NCBI RefSeq assembly: GCF_002001045.1
Contig: NZ_MUNR01000012.1
Location: 310,001 to 374,000 of the forward strand
DNA from: Rhodanobacter sp. C01
GTDB lineage: Bacteria; Pseudomonadota; Gammaproteobacteria; Xanthomonadales; Rhodanobacteraceae
Direction: 5' to 3'
Length of the DNA: 64,000 nt
In this document: one piece after another, positions 49,124-58,250 of the stretch
How the letters are laid out: every line of letters begins with the position of its first letter
Position numbering within the stretch: the first letter of the stretch is position 1
The notes under the pieces: model-generated
Database searches by the model: none
The model's input: the letters and a program-made list of their open reading frames with translations, nothing else
What the model was told of the DNA's origin: nothing
Position numbers and translations under genes: made by a program

Positions 49124-49390
49124 ATGTTCCACCTGATATGGTCCATCATTGTTGGCTTCTTCGTTGGTCTGATTGGCAAGTTCGTCCTCGATCACGTTTT
49201 CCACGCCGACATACACCTCGGCTTCTGGCTGACAGCCATCGTCGGCATCGTGGGTTCGGTCATTGGTGGTCTGATCGGCAAGGCGATCAGTGCACCGGCA
49301 CCCGATTCCAAGTTCCATACGGCCGGCTTCCTCATGTCAATCGTCGGCGCCATCATCCTGTTGCTCGTTGTGCAGTTCGTCTTCAAGTAA
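49124..49390 (+). CDS. GlsB/YeaQ/YmgE-family membrane protein
   Basis: An 88-residue small inner-membrane protein with three hydrophobic, glycine-zipper-like segments (IIVGFFVGLIGKFVLD; FWLTAIVGIVGSVIGGLIGKAIS; SIVGAIILLLVVQFVF). The family is linked to stress responses; its molecular role is unknown. Ribosome-binding site AGGGAGG lies about nine bases before the ATG. It is transcribed divergently from the aminotransferase and ends at a perfect terminator. Confidence 0.9.
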   Translation: MFHLIWSIIVGFFVGLIGKFVLDHVFHADIHLGFWLTAIVGIVGSVIGGLIGKAISAPAPDSKFHTAGFLMSIVGAIILLLVVQFVFK

Positions 49391-49441
49391 TCGCTGCCAT
49401 CGGCCGAAGCATCCGCATCGGTCCTTGCAGGCAACACAAAT

Positions 49442-49470
49442 GAAATCGGCGGGTACTCCCCGCCGATTTC
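49442..49470. terminator. bidirectional intrinsic terminator
   Basis: Perfect 12-bp stem GAAATCGGCGGG/CCCGCCGATTTC with a five-base loop, T-rich on both sides, between convergent GlsB-like and YidB-like genes. Confidence 0.85.
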
Positions 49471-49493
49471 ATTTCATGCACCCACAGCCCTTG

Positions 49494-49925
49494 TCAGGCT
49501 TGACCGCCCATCAGCTTGCCGGCAAGACCTTCGAGCATGCCGAGGTTGAAGCCACCACCCTGCCCCGCAGCCGGAGCCTGACCATCAGGCGTCAAGTGAT
49601 CGACCGCATGCGGCAGTACCTGTGAAAGTCCATTGAGCACCACACTGGGATCGACGCCAAGCTTGCTGGCCGCCTCCTGCACCACCGAGCCCATGCCGCC
49701 GTTCTGCAGCGCCTGGCCAAGTTGATCGCCTGATACCGGTTGGTTGGCACCGTTGCCAACCCACGACTGTACAGCGCCACCCAATCCGTGTTGCTGCAGC
49801 ATGTTGGTCAGGCCCTGCACGCCACCCGCCTGCTGGATCAGCTGGCCGGCCACACCAATCAACGAACCAGCACCGGCACCTGCCTGTTGCCCCTGTCCTC
49901 CGAGCAAACTGTCGAGGAATGACAT
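49494..49925 (-). CDS. YidB-family protein (DUF937)
   Basis: A 143-residue soluble protein beginning MSFLDSLLGG, a hallmark of YidB/DUF937 proteins. Gly/Gln-rich segments flank a conserved core (LTNMLQQHGLGGAVQSWVGNGANQPVSGDQLGQAL) and a second helical part (AASKLGVDPSVVLNGLSQVLPHAVDHLTPDG). Function is unknown. The start at 49925 is fixed by TAAGGAGAA upstream; a much longer overlapping frame lacks support. A terminator at 50012-50046 separates it from the cyclophilin gene upstream. Confidence 0.88.
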   Translation of the reverse strand: MSFLDSLLGGQGQQAGAGAGSLIGVAGQLIQQAGGVQGLTNMLQQHGLGGAVQSWVGNGANQPVSGDQLGQALQNGGMGSVVQEAASKLGVDPSVVLNGLSQVLPHAVDHLTPDGQAPAAGQGGGFNLGMLEGLAGKLMGGQA

Positions 49926-50011
49926 GGTCGTTCTCCTTAGTTGTAGTGAATAGGCGTGAAGCCTGCTGATCATAAGCGCGCAAAACCGCAGTGTCATGAC
50001 ATTTGCACACA

Positions 50012-50046
50012 AAAAAGAACCGCCGATCACAGACCGGCGGTTCTTT
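50012..50046 (-). terminator. intrinsic terminator of the cyclophilin gene
   Basis: Perfect 12-bp stem AAAGAACCGCCG/CGGCGGTTCTTT; on the minus strand it is followed by T6. It lies 20 bp after the stop at 50066. Confidence 0.9.
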
Positions 50047-50065
50047 GCGTATCGGTAACGAAAAC

Positions 50066-50575
50066 TCAACCGCGCTGGTCGAGCACCGCGTTCCAGTCCT
50101 TCACGCGGTCGGCCTGCGCGGCCAGCAGCGTGTCGACGTCGCCTTCCACGGTGACCTTCTCGATCACGTCGCCCTGCTGGATTGCGTTGACCACGGCCAT
50201 ATCGGCCGCGTCCAGCACTTCGCCGAACACGCTGTGCTTGCCGTCCAGCCACGGCGTGGCGCCATGGGTGATGAAGAACTGGCTGCCGTTCGTGCGCGGG
50301 CCGGCATTGGCCATCGAGAGCACGCCTGGCTTGTCATGGCGCAGTGAAGAATTGAACTCGTCCTCGAACTTGTAACCCGGGCCGCCGCGGCCGCTGCCCT
50401 CGGGGCAACCGCCCTGGATCATGAAGTCGGCGATCACGCGATGGAACGACAACCCGTCGTAATAGCCGCGCCGGGCCAGGTTGACGAAGTTGGCAACGGT
50501 GACCGGTGCCTTGTCCTCATGCAGACGCAGGTGGATCGGGCCACGGTTGGTGGTGAAGGTGACATTGATGGTCAT
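50066..50575 (-). CDS. cyclophilin-type peptidyl-prolyl cis-trans isomerase
   Basis: A 169-residue cytosolic cyclophilin resembling PpiB, catalysing proline isomerisation during protein folding. Core motifs: [22 protein letters not shown] (catalytic Arg), [39 protein letters not shown] (active-site Gln/Phe) and KHSVFGEV (His). No signal peptide. The start [14 protein letters not shown] is standard. It is monocistronic, with its own terminator and a REP element upstream. Confidence 0.95.
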   Translation of the reverse strand: MTINVTFTTNRGPIHLRLHEDKAPVTVANFVNLARRGYYDGLSFHRVIADFMIQGGCPEGSGRGGPGYKFEDEFNSSLRHDKPGVLSMANAGPRTNGSQFFITHGATPWLDGKHSVFGEVLDAADMAVVNAIQQGDVIEKVTVEGDVDTLLAAQADRVKDWNAVLDQRG

Positions 50576-50669
50576 CGCAAATCCTTGGGTTCGAGAGCCG
50601 CAACGTGCACCGGCACGGGCACGCGGGTTGCCAAGAATACTCCAGCGGCCACGCCCCGGGCATGCTGTT

Positions 50670-50738
50670 GCAGGAGCGGCTTCAGCCGCGATGCCTTTGA
50701 CATCAGATTAGGAGCATCGCGGCTGGAGCCGCTCCTGC
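50670..50738. repeat. REP pair, copy 3
   Basis: Inverted units GCAGGAGCGGCTTCAGCCGC and GCGGCTGGAGCCGCTCCTGC about 29 bp apart, between the cyclophilin start and the hydrolase stop. One base change (A to G) in the right unit. Confidence 0.85.
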
Positions 50739-50747
50739 AAAAACAAT

Positions 50748-52583
50748 TCAGGGCAGGCCCAGCATGCTGCGCCCCAGGGCACCCGCACCACGCGGTTGTG
50801 CCGCTGGCGTCGGCACCTCGGCCGGCCAGGCAGCTCCGTTGTAAAGATGTGCCCACAGCCGATCCAGCGCCGCATAGCCATACGGCAGCAGCGGCACGTG
50901 CTGATCGCCGAAACCGGGCAGCGCCAGGAACGCATCGAAGTGCTGCGCGTGCGGCACCTTCCAGTAGATCGGCCGACAACCCTCATCGCGCAACCAGGCC
51001 ACATACGGCTCGGAGCTGAAGGCGGTCGGCAGCAAGCCGTCGCTGGCACCGTGTACCACCCACAATGGCAGGTCATTACGCGGCAACTTGACCGCAGTGG
51101 CGGCAATGGATGCGTGCAACGCCTGCGACTCGTGATCGTCGCCCGTCCACAGCTTGCGTAGACATTCACTGCCGACCAGGGTGGGATCGGTCGAGACACT
51201 GGTGCCGCCCAGCAAGCCGATGCCGTTGCCCGGCGGAATACCGGAACCATCCGCCCACCATGCCGCTCGCGCAGCAGGGTCGGCCAAGCCAGGCAAACCC
51301 TTCGCATCAACGGCCGCGTAATGGAAACCACACGGCATCTCGGTGGCACCACGGCGCATGTAGGACGAGGCATAGCCGGCAGCAATCACCCGCCACAGGT
51401 CGAACGCGGTGGTGCTGGCGGCCGTGCTCATCGCCTCGTCCGTCCAGCCGCGGGCATGCAGATACTGCCGTGCCTGTTCCGCCTGTTCGGCCACCGTGTT
51501 GCCGGTCAGTTTGCCCTGCGCGCGCAGGCTGGCGCAGCGTACCGGCCATGCCGGCAGCGCTACGCTGCGCGGGCCGCGCGCCAATGGCACCTTGGCGAAA
51601 TGTTCGGCACTCAACGCACATGGCAGCCAGACCGCCGCTTCGGTGGCGTAGTCGTACATCGCACGACCGTGGCCCTGGACATGGACGTTCGGCTCCAGCG
51701 CCACTACGCCGGCGAAAAAATGTTCCTTGTCGAGACCGGCCGCCTGCAGCACCGCACCGCCGCCGTTGGACAGACCGGTGGCGATGATCCTGGTGTTCTG
51801 CGAGGTGAACGGTGCATCGGCTGGAAACGCACGATCGAGCATGGCCAGCCCGAACTGTGCCGCCTGGATCACATGCCGGCCCCAGTCGGCCTCCGGATTG
51901 TCACCGGAGTTCATCTGCTTCACCGCGATGCCCCCCGTCGGCGGCGCTGGCGTAGGCTGGAACTCCAGCTCGGTTTCGCCCCGTTTGGCGCGACGGCCAT
52001 CCAGCCCCACGCCGCTGTTGTCGGCGTAATCGAAATAGCCAGCACCGGTGCCCTTGTCGGTGTAGGCCACCGCGCAACCATGCGGCAGACCCCAGGCACC
52101 AGCCAGCGCGATCGCGCCGTAGATACCGCGCGAACCCGACGAAGCAGTCACCACCAGGCAGCGTTTCTGCCGGTCGAAATGATCGGGCACCTGCAGCAGC
52201 ACGCGATGTGGTGCGCGTGCGCCGGGGATGCGCGCAAACGCCTGGTATTCGCGACCGGGCACATCCGGCACGCCGCCGTAGACCGTGCCGTAACCACCCA
52301 ACGGACCAAGATCGGCAATGCCTTTCCAGCTGGTCTGGATCGCCCGCCGGCGCAGCTCTTCCGCGGTGGGATTCAGCGGATCGGCAAACGGCAGCGGCAC
52401 GCCGGCCAGACCCGCCAGCCCCAACCCTGCACTCAGCAAGTCATCGCCACCGCGATGATCGGTCATCCGCACTTCGCCGTACTCGACATCACGCATCACG
52501 GGTTCCTTGGGCACAGGGCTGCCGGCGCAAGCCGACAGCATGAGCAGGACCAACAGAGGGATTACGCGGGCGGAGTTTTTCAT
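50748..52583 (-). CDS. 3-hydroxybutyrate oligomer hydrolase, lipoprotein
   Basis: A 611-residue hydrolase of the D-(-)-3-hydroxybutyrate-oligomer hydrolase family, cleaving short PHB fragments to monomers. The N-terminus is a lipoprotein signal (PLLVLLMLSAC), so it is probably membrane-anchored and extracytoplasmic. The lipase box is GLSNGGG (RIIATGLSNGGGAVLQAAG). Further family segments are KGIADLGPLGGYGTVYGG, CAVAYTDKGTGAGYFDY and PLWVVHGASDGLLP. The start at 52583 begins the signal peptide. It is divergent from the LuxR-type regulator and close to two PHB depolymerases, supporting a PHB-use role. Confidence 0.92.
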   Translation of the reverse strand: MKNSARVIPLLVLLMLSACAGSPVPKEPVMRDVEYGEVRMTDHRGGDDLLSAGLGLAGLAGVPLPFADPLNPTAEELRRRAIQTSWKGIADLGPLGGYGTVYGGVPDVPGREYQAFARIPGARAPHRVLLQVPDHFDRQKRCLVVTASSGSRGIYGAIALAGAWGLPHGCAVAYTDKGTGAGYFDYADNSGVGLDGRRAKRGETELEFQPTPAPPTGGIAVKQMNSGDNPEADWGRHVIQAAQFGLAMLDRAFPADAPFTSQNTRIIATGLSNGGGAVLQAAGLDKEHFFAGVVALEPNVHVQGHGRAMYDYATEAAVWLPCALSAEHFAKVPLARGPRSVALPAWPVRCASLRAQGKLTGNTVAEQAEQARQYLHARGWTDEAMSTAASTTAFDLWRVIAAGYASSYMRRGATEMPCGFHYAAVDAKGLPGLADPAARAAWWADGSGIPPGNGIGLLGGTSVSTDPTLVGSECLRKLWTGDDHESQALHASIAATAVKLPRNDLPLWVVHGASDGLLPTAFSSEPYVAWLRDEGCRPIYWKVPHAQHFDAFLALPGFGDQHVPLLPYGYAALDRLWAHLYNGAAWPAEVPTPAAQPRGAGALGRSMLGLP

Positions 52584-52619
52584 CCCGCCACCATAACAAG
52601 CATGCACGCGCCCGCCATC

Positions 52620-52631
52620 GTACGAAAGTCC
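52620..52631. promoter_or_regulatory. degenerate copy of the GTAC-dyad motif
   Basis: GTACGAAAGTCC matches the reverse-complement form of the 61727-61738 dyad (GTACGAAGGTAC) at 10 of 12 positions. It lies between the divergent oligomer hydrolase (start 52583) and regulator (start 52694) genes, where a shared regulator site is expected. Confidence 0.35.
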
Positions 52632-52693
52632 AGCATGACAGCAGTGACCTCCGGACCTCGACGGCGGTGCCCCAGCCCGCTAACGTCCACGGA

Positions 52694-53353
52694 ATGACGA
52701 GCTTGCTGATCGCCGACGACCACCCGCTGTTCCGCGCTGCGCTGCGTCTGGCCGCCAACGAAAGCCTGCCCGACTGCCGCGTGCGCGAAGCCGCCGACCT
52801 GTCCGGCGTACTCGCCGCGCTGGCCGCCGAACCGGACATCGACCTGGTGCTGCTCGACCTGCACATGCCTGGTAGCCAGGGTTTGTCCGGTCTGGCCACG
52901 CTGCGCGGCCAGCATCCCGGTGTTGCCGTGCTGGTGGTGTCCGCCCACGACGAACCGCGCATTGTGCGCCGCGTGCTCGATCACGGCGCCGCCGGCTTCA
53001 TCCCCAAGAGCGCCAGTCCTGCCGAAATCGGCGAAGCGATCCGTCACGTACTCGACTGCGGCAACTGGCTGCCGTCCGGCCTCGCCGATGCCGTTGCTGC
53101 GCTGCCCGCCGATCCCGCCGACACCGATCTCGCCAGACGCCTCGCCCGTCTCACCGAACAGCAATCCCGCGTGCTCGCCCTGCTCGCCGAAGGCCTGCTC
53201 AACAAGCAGATCGCCGATCGATTGGCGATCCAGGAGCGCACGGTGAAGGCGCATGTCACGGCGATCTTCGAAAAGCTGAGGGTGAGGAATCGGACGCAGG
53301 CGGGGATATTGTTGCGGTCGCTGGATTTGGGAGAGCCCGCACGGGTGATGTAA
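52694..53353 (+). CDS. NarL/LuxR-family response regulator (CrbR/ErdR-like)
   Basis: A 219-residue DNA-binding response regulator. The receiver domain (1-120) has the acidic pair D8/D9, phospho-acceptor D55 (LVLLDLHMPG) and Lys in IPKSASPAEIG. The LuxR-type helix-turn-helix (about 148-205) contains LTEQQSRVLALLAEGLLNKQIADRL and TVKAHVTAIFEKL. The start at 52694 follows the usual MTSLLIADDHPLF; an earlier Met lacks support. The hybrid kinase at 54773-58081 is the probable partner. This pair resembles CrbS/CrbR and MxtR/ErdR, known to control acetate-activation genes; control of PHB genes here is inferred. Confidence 0.88.
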   Translation: MTSLLIADDHPLFRAALRLAANESLPDCRVREAADLSGVLAALAAEPDIDLVLLDLHMPGSQGLSGLATLRGQHPGVAVLVVSAHDEPRIVRRVLDHGAAGFIPKSASPAEIGEAIRHVLDCGNWLPSGLADAVAALPADPADTDLARRLARLTEQQSRVLALLAEGLLNKQIADRLAIQERTVKAHVTAIFEKLRVRNRTQAGILLRSLDLGEPARVM

Positions 53354-53469
53354 CAGAAATTTTCACCCGAAGACGGATATCGCAGGTGATTCGTAAGGGC
53401 CGCTTCCAACTGCAGACATTGAAGCCGCACCGACTCACGGCGCGGCTTCGCAATGTAGCTGCACGGAAT

Positions 53470-54501
53470 TCAGAGCTGCAACGAGCCACCAGCCAGTTTA
53501 TTGACTTCCGCCATGATGGCCGTCATCTGCGGGGCAGATTTGAGCGCATAGTGACTATTGGTGTAGCCCCACCAATCCCAGCATCCATAAGGGTTGTAAG
53601 GAGCATAGGCATCGATCGTCTGTGGATAGAGCACGATGGCATTGTTCGTGTCCGCCCATTCGTTGATGCCGCTGTCATGCACGAAGGTTGTGCCTACAGT
53701 TTCCTGATTTTGCGAGCAACCATGCAACGCCACGACCAGGCGACAGGCCTGTCCCGCCGCGCAATTCTTGGGCACGAAGACCCAGCCCGTGCTATCCATC
53801 GAGATGGCCGCGCAATTTTCATTTGCGCAAAACGGATTCTGATTGAACTGGATGAATTTGCCGCCCAAAACACCTGAATTGCGCGCCTGGAGCGTGCCGT
53901 AAAACATCGTCAAGAATGTCTGTTCCGGATCGATGCCGCAGTTGTTGATATATGGCAGTGCAAGATACCCGCAGGCGGTGAGTCCGTCCGGCGACACCCA
54001 GGAATGCTCTGCCGCGGTGTGGTTGTTGTAGGTGATCTCGCTGCTCGATGTGAAACTTTGGTAGTACTGATACAGGTCGTTCATCGTTGCCTGATAATTC
54101 ACCGTATCCAGCGTGCCACTGAACATGTAAATCGGCTTGCCGGCGATATTGCTGACCGGATCGATCGCACCTGCCGAGGCTTCTTTGTTTGTGTAGCTGA
54201 CCAGCGACGACACCGGCACGCTGACGCCGGTAGTGCAGGCTTCGCCCCAAAGCGCATCATTATCCTGCGCGCAGTAATACGTTCCGCCGGCCATCACGGC
54301 GGTCCCGTAGATCGCTTTTGAATAGGCCACTTGCAGCTGCGTGGCCATATAACCGCCTGACGAAATGCCCGCCACCGTTACGGAGCTGGGTGCGATGTTG
54401 TACGAGCCGAGCACCGCTTGTGCCCGCGCAAACGGAGAGGCGATCGCGATAGCGCTGAATAGCGCGGCTATAACCAAGGATCTGAAGTGTTTCGAACACA
54501 T
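53470..54501 (-). CDS. secreted PHB depolymerase-family esterase (1)
   Basis: A 343-residue secreted hydrolase expected to cut poly(3-hydroxybutyrate). Signal peptide 1-28 (LVIAALFSAIAIASPFARAQA). Lipase box GISSG with Ser47 (VAGISSGGYMATQLQVAYS). Conserved PHB-depolymerase-family segments: VALHGCSQNQETVG, GINEWADTNNAIVLYPQT and the terminal GCWDWWGYTN. About eight cysteines suggest disulfides outside the cytoplasm. It lacks a separate substrate-binding domain, so it may act on amorphous polymer or oligomers. The start at 54501 has GGAGGG upstream. A paralogue lies at 58251-59288. Confidence 0.9.
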   Translation of the reverse strand: MCSKHFRSLVIAALFSAIAIASPFARAQAVLGSYNIAPSSVTVAGISSGGYMATQLQVAYSKAIYGTAVMAGGTYYCAQDNDALWGEACTTGVSVPVSSLVSYTNKEASAGAIDPVSNIAGKPIYMFSGTLDTVNYQATMNDLYQYYQSFTSSSEITYNNHTAAEHSWVSPDGLTACGYLALPYINNCGIDPEQTFLTMFYGTLQARNSGVLGGKFIQFNQNPFCANENCAAISMDSTGWVFVPKNCAAGQACRLVVALHGCSQNQETVGTTFVHDSGINEWADTNNAIVLYPQTIDAYAPYNPYGCWDWWGYTNSHYALKSAPQMTAIMAEVNKLAGGSLQL

Positions 54502-54772
54502 CGAAAAGCCCTCCATCGTCACGTATGTGTGTTATTGATGGCGCCCGATATCTTTTCCCAATCGGCACCGTCGCCAAAGCCCTTGTGCGGTCGCCGCCAT
54601 GGAGATCGCAAAGCGAGAAGTGACCACGGGGTGGTATGGAGAAGGGCACTCATTCGCCTCGCCAAGAGAGCACGAAGTGACAGTGAGTTGAATTGGACGA
54701 TAGGGCTATGCGACCGTCGCGGTGCCGGCCAAGCCGATCCAGGCGCTACGCCGAATCCCGGGCTAACCTAGC

Positions 54773-57700
54773 TTAGGCCTGCCCGGCTCCCGCAGTTATC
54801 CGTTGCAACACCTGCCTCAACGCCAACGGCTTCAGCGGCTTATACAACACCCCCACGCCTGCATCGAGCAACCGCTGACGCAGCTCGCCATCGCGATCGG
54901 CAGTAAGCATCACGGTCGGCACATCGACATGCAGTTCGCGTAACTGATGCCACACATCGAAACCGGTGTCGCCGCCATCGAGATGGAAATCCAGAATATG
55001 CAGATCCGGCCGCCACGGTGCCGCGAGTGCCTGCTCGGCATTGCGCGCAGCATGCACATGCCATCCCCAACTGGTGAGCAGGCTGCTGAGCGCGGCGAGT
55101 GCGGCCGGTTCGTTGTCCAGCACCAGTGCACGACCGGCTGGCAATGGCTGCTGCGCATCGGCGACAGGCGGCAGTCGTATCTCGGCACGCGCCATCGGCA
55201 TGCTGAGGTCGAATACGCTGCCGCGACCCGGCCACGAACGCAGCCCGAGTGGATGACCGAGTAGCCCAGCCATGCGTTGCGCGATCGACAGACCCAGTCC
55301 GAGTCCCTGCCCGCCCGCGGCGCTGCCGCGACGAAACTCCTGGAAGATCAGTTGCTGCTCGCCCGGCGCTATGCCGGGGCCGGTATCCCACACTTCCACA
55401 CGCAACTGATCGCCTCGCCGACGGACACCGAGCAATACGCGACCGTGTTCGGCATAACGCAATGCGTTCGACAGGAAGTTCTGCAGTACGCGACGAAGCA
55501 GCTGCGGATCGGAGCGTACCCATACACGCGTGCCGACCACGTCGAATCGCACGCCACGGTCGAGCGCGATGGCGCGGAATTCGGCGGCCAACGGATCGAG
55601 CACCTCGGCCAGCGGAACCGCGCGCGGCTGCGGATGCAGCCGACCGCCTTCCAGCCGCGCGATATCGAGCAGGCCGGCGAGCAGGCCTTCAGTGGCAGCC
55701 AGTGCACCATTCAGATGATGCGCGGTGGTGGCATCGGCGCCGCGCTCGGTGAGCGAATGCGCGAACAGCTGTGCCGCATGCAGCGGCTGCATCAGGTCGT
55801 GGGTCACCGCGGTGAGGAAGCGGCTCTTCGCCTCGTTCGCGCCCTGCGCTTCCGCCGAGGCCGCAGCCAGCGCTCGGGTACGCTCTTCAACCCGCAGTTC
55901 CAGCGTTTCGTTGACGCGCTTGAGCGAGCTCTCGGCCTGGCGGAATGCGGTGACGTCGGTGAAGGTGGCGACGAAGCCGCCGCCGGGCATCGGGTTGCCG
56001 CGGATCTCGACGATGGTGCCGTCGGGAAAGCGCCGCTCGGACAGGTGCCGGGTGCCCGCGCGCATGTGGGTAAGTCGCTGCTGCACGCGTTGCTCGACTT
56101 CGCCGGGGCCGAGCATGCCGGCGTCGATGTTGTAGCGGGTCAGCTCGGCGACCGACCGGCCCACCTGCAGCAGTTCGGGCGGGTAGTTGAACAGGCGCGC
56201 GTACGGGCTGTTCCAGGCAACCAGCTGCAGCTCGGCATCGACCACGCAGATGCCCTGGCTCATGTTCTCCAGTGCTGCCTCCAGCACGCGCTGGTTGAAA
56301 CGCAGGTCCTGCGCCGCCTCGCCAACGATTGCAACGACGGTGTCCAGATCGTCGCGGCCCTGTCGATGCACCACCTCCAGCAGCAGCCGCGCCGAGGCGG
56401 CACCGATCACTGCAGCCAGCTCGTGCTCGACCTCGGCCACGCGCACAGTGCCTGCCGATCCGCTAGCGGGCGCGTTGGCGAACAAGTGCTCGACCCGCTC
56501 GGGTGGCAGGAAACGCGCCGCCAGCGCATGCAATTCAGCCACGCCGACATGACCCACGCTGACCACTTGCATGGCCCGGCCATAACGCGAGCCAGCCACG
56601 GCCAGCATCACCGCACCATTTGCCGCCAGACTCACCACCACCGCACGACCCAGCCGGTTCCAGTCGCCGAGGCCAAGCAGATCGTCCGGTGCCAGCCAGT
56701 GCAGGCCGAACGGACCTACGTGCAGCCAGGGCAATGCTGACGGCAACAACGACGGCAGCACCGCATACACCCACACCAGCGTGCCGACCGCGAGCCCGGC
56801 CATCACCGCACGCGAACCCAGTTGCGGGCGATACACCGCGGCCAGCAGCGCCGGCGTAAGTCCGGCCAGCGCGGAGAACGAGATCGCACCGATATCGGCC
56901 AGCGCCTCATTGCGCGCCAGTACGCGGCTGTACGCCCACGCCAGCAGGATCACCACCAGGATCGCCACGCGTCGGTGGTTCAGCAGTTCGCCACGCAGAT
57001 CGCCATGTTCGTCACGACCCCAGCCAGCCTTCACCCGCAATGGTGCAATGAAGTGGTTGACCACCATCAGGCTCAAGGTGAGCGTGGCGATCACCACCAT
57101 ACTGGTGGCGGCGCTGAGGCCACCGAGGAAGGCGATCAACGCCAGGCTGTGCTCGCCGCGCGCCATCGGCAACGCCAGCACGTACATGTCCGACGACACA
57201 CCGCTCGGTCCCAGCAACGCATCGCCCAGCCGCGCCAGCGGCAGGATCGGCAGCGAGATCAGCAGCAGGTACATCGGGAACAGCCAGCGTGCACTGCGCA
57301 GATGCCGATCGTTGCGGCACTCCACGATCCCCGCATAGAACTGGTGCGGCATGGTGAACATCGCCAGCGCACCAAGCAGGATCAGCGCCGGGAAACCGCT
57401 GCTGTCAGGCGGTGGCGGCACATTGAGCGGCAACCCCGCCGGCCGTGCCGCAAACAGCAGCGTGCCCAGCGCAAGCATCGCGCCAAGCTTGAACAGCGAC
57501 TCGAACGCCATCGCCAGCACCAGCCCGCGATTGTGCGCCATGGTCGAGGCGCGCCGGGTACCGAACAGCATCGCGAACAGCGCCATCAGCAGCGCCACAT
57601 ACAGTGCGCTGTCCTGCCATGGCTCCGACTCGGACAGTTGTCCGTGGCTGAGGATGCCGTAGCTCATCGCCACCGCCTTCAGCTGCAGCGCGATGTACGG

Positions 57701-58081
57701 CACGATGCCGATCAGCACCACCACGGTAACCAGCGCGGCCAGCCCCGAATGCCTCCCCAACCGCACTGCGATCAGGTCGGCCAACGAACCGGCGTTGTAC
57801 TCGCGCACCAGTTGCACCATGCGACGCAGGAATTTCAGCGCAAACAGGTACATCAGGATCGCCCCGACAAACGTCGGCGGCAGCCACCAGCCGGAGCGGC
57901 TGGCCTGGGTCACCGTGCCATAGAACGTCCACGAGGTGCAGTGGATCGCCAGCGACAGCGCATAGACGGTCGCCCAGCGTTTTTCGAAGAGTTGCGGACG
58001 ACGTTCGCCGAGCAGCGCCACGCCGAACAGCAGGCCCAACCAGCACAGCGCTGCAACGGCGATCAGGCCAGCGCTCAGCAT
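54773..58081 (-). CDS. hybrid sensor histidine kinase with SSS transporter domain (CrbS/MxtR-like)
   Basis: A 1102-residue inner-membrane sensor. The N-terminal half is a sodium:solute symporter-like domain of about 12-13 helices (HCTSWTFYGTVTQASRSGWW near the start), then a PAS domain (around MSQGICVVDAELQLVAWNSPYARLF), a HisKA domain with phospho-His761 (THDLMQPLHAAQ), an ATPase domain (QNFLSNALRYAEHGR; DTGPGI; GLGLGLSIAQ) and a C-terminal receiver with D1031 and K1081. This is the plan of CrbS/MxtR, sensors tied to acetate metabolism. The start at 58081 begins the first helix; the upstream frame runs into a REP element. It probably signals to the regulator at 52694-53353. Confidence 0.9.
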   Translation of the reverse strand: MLSAGLIAVAALCWLGLLFGVALLGERRPQLFEKRWATVYALSLAIHCTSWTFYGTVTQASRSGWWLPPTFVGAILMYLFALKFLRRMVQLVREYNAGSLADLIAVRLGRHSGLAALVTVVVLIGIVPYIALQLKAVAMSYGILSHGQLSESEPWQDSALYVALLMALFAMLFGTRRASTMAHNRGLVLAMAFESLFKLGAMLALGTLLFAARPAGLPLNVPPPPDSSGFPALILLGALAMFTMPHQFYAGIVECRNDRHLRSARWLFPMYLLLISLPILPLARLGDALLGPSGVSSDMYVLALPMARGEHSLALIAFLGGLSAATSMVVIATLTLSLMVVNHFIAPLRVKAGWGRDEHGDLRGELLNHRRVAILVVILLAWAYSRVLARNEALADIGAISFSALAGLTPALLAAVYRPQLGSRAVMAGLAVGTLVWVYAVLPSLLPSALPWLHVGPFGLHWLAPDDLLGLGDWNRLGRAVVVSLAANGAVMLAVAGSRYGRAMQVVSVGHVGVAELHALAARFLPPERVEHLFANAPASGSAGTVRVAEVEHELAAVIGAASARLLLEVVHRQGRDDLDTVVAIVGEAAQDLRFNQRVLEAALENMSQGICVVDAELQLVAWNSPYARLFNYPPELLQVGRSVAELTRYNIDAGMLGPGEVEQRVQQRLTHMRAGTRHLSERRFPDGTIVEIRGNPMPGGGFVATFTDVTAFRQAESSLKRVNETLELRVEERTRALAAASAEAQGANEAKSRFLTAVTHDLMQPLHAAQLFAHSLTERGADATTAHHLNGALAATEGLLAGLLDIARLEGGRLHPQPRAVPLAEVLDPLAAEFRAIALDRGVRFDVVGTRVWVRSDPQLLRRVLQNFLSNALRYAEHGRVLLGVRRRGDQLRVEVWDTGPGIAPGEQQLIFQEFRRGSAAGGQGLGLGLSIAQRMAGLLGHPLGLRSWPGRGSVFDLSMPMARAEIRLPPVADAQQPLPAGRALVLDNEPAALAALSSLLTSWGWHVHAARNAEQALAAPWRPDLHILDFHLDGGDTGFDVWHQLRELHVDVPTVMLTADRDGELRQRLLDAGVGVLYKPLKPLALRQVLQRITAGAGQA

Positions 58082-58130
58082 GCATGGCTCCCTTGGACCG
58101 AGATCGACATCACCTTCCACACGCTTTTCT

Positions 58131-58210
58131 GTAGGAGCGACTTCAGTCGCGATGCTCTTCGCAAAATCAGAGTGGCGAGCCAAAGCGTCGCGACTGAAGT
58201 CGCTCCTACA
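58131..58210. repeat. REP pair, copy 4 (GCGACTTCAGTCGC variant)
   Basis: Inverted units GTAGGAGCGACTTCAGTCGC and GCGACTGAAGTCGCTCCTAC about 40 bp apart, between the kinase start and the second depolymerase. Compensatory changes keep each hairpin paired (GGC/GCC replaced by GAC/GTC). Confidence 0.85.
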
Positions 58211-58250
58211 TGGTTTTGAGCGCAGGGTTGATGAGGCCAGCTCGCCGCCA

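Noticed and set aside
52583-52607. Upstream Met of the oligomer hydrolase as the start
   Set aside because: The lipoprotein signal peptide begins at 52583 and the extra residues are not part of it.
56822-58219. 465-codon plus-strand open frame
   Set aside because: Antisense to the transporter domain of the sensor kinase, with Gln/Arg/His-rich shadow composition.
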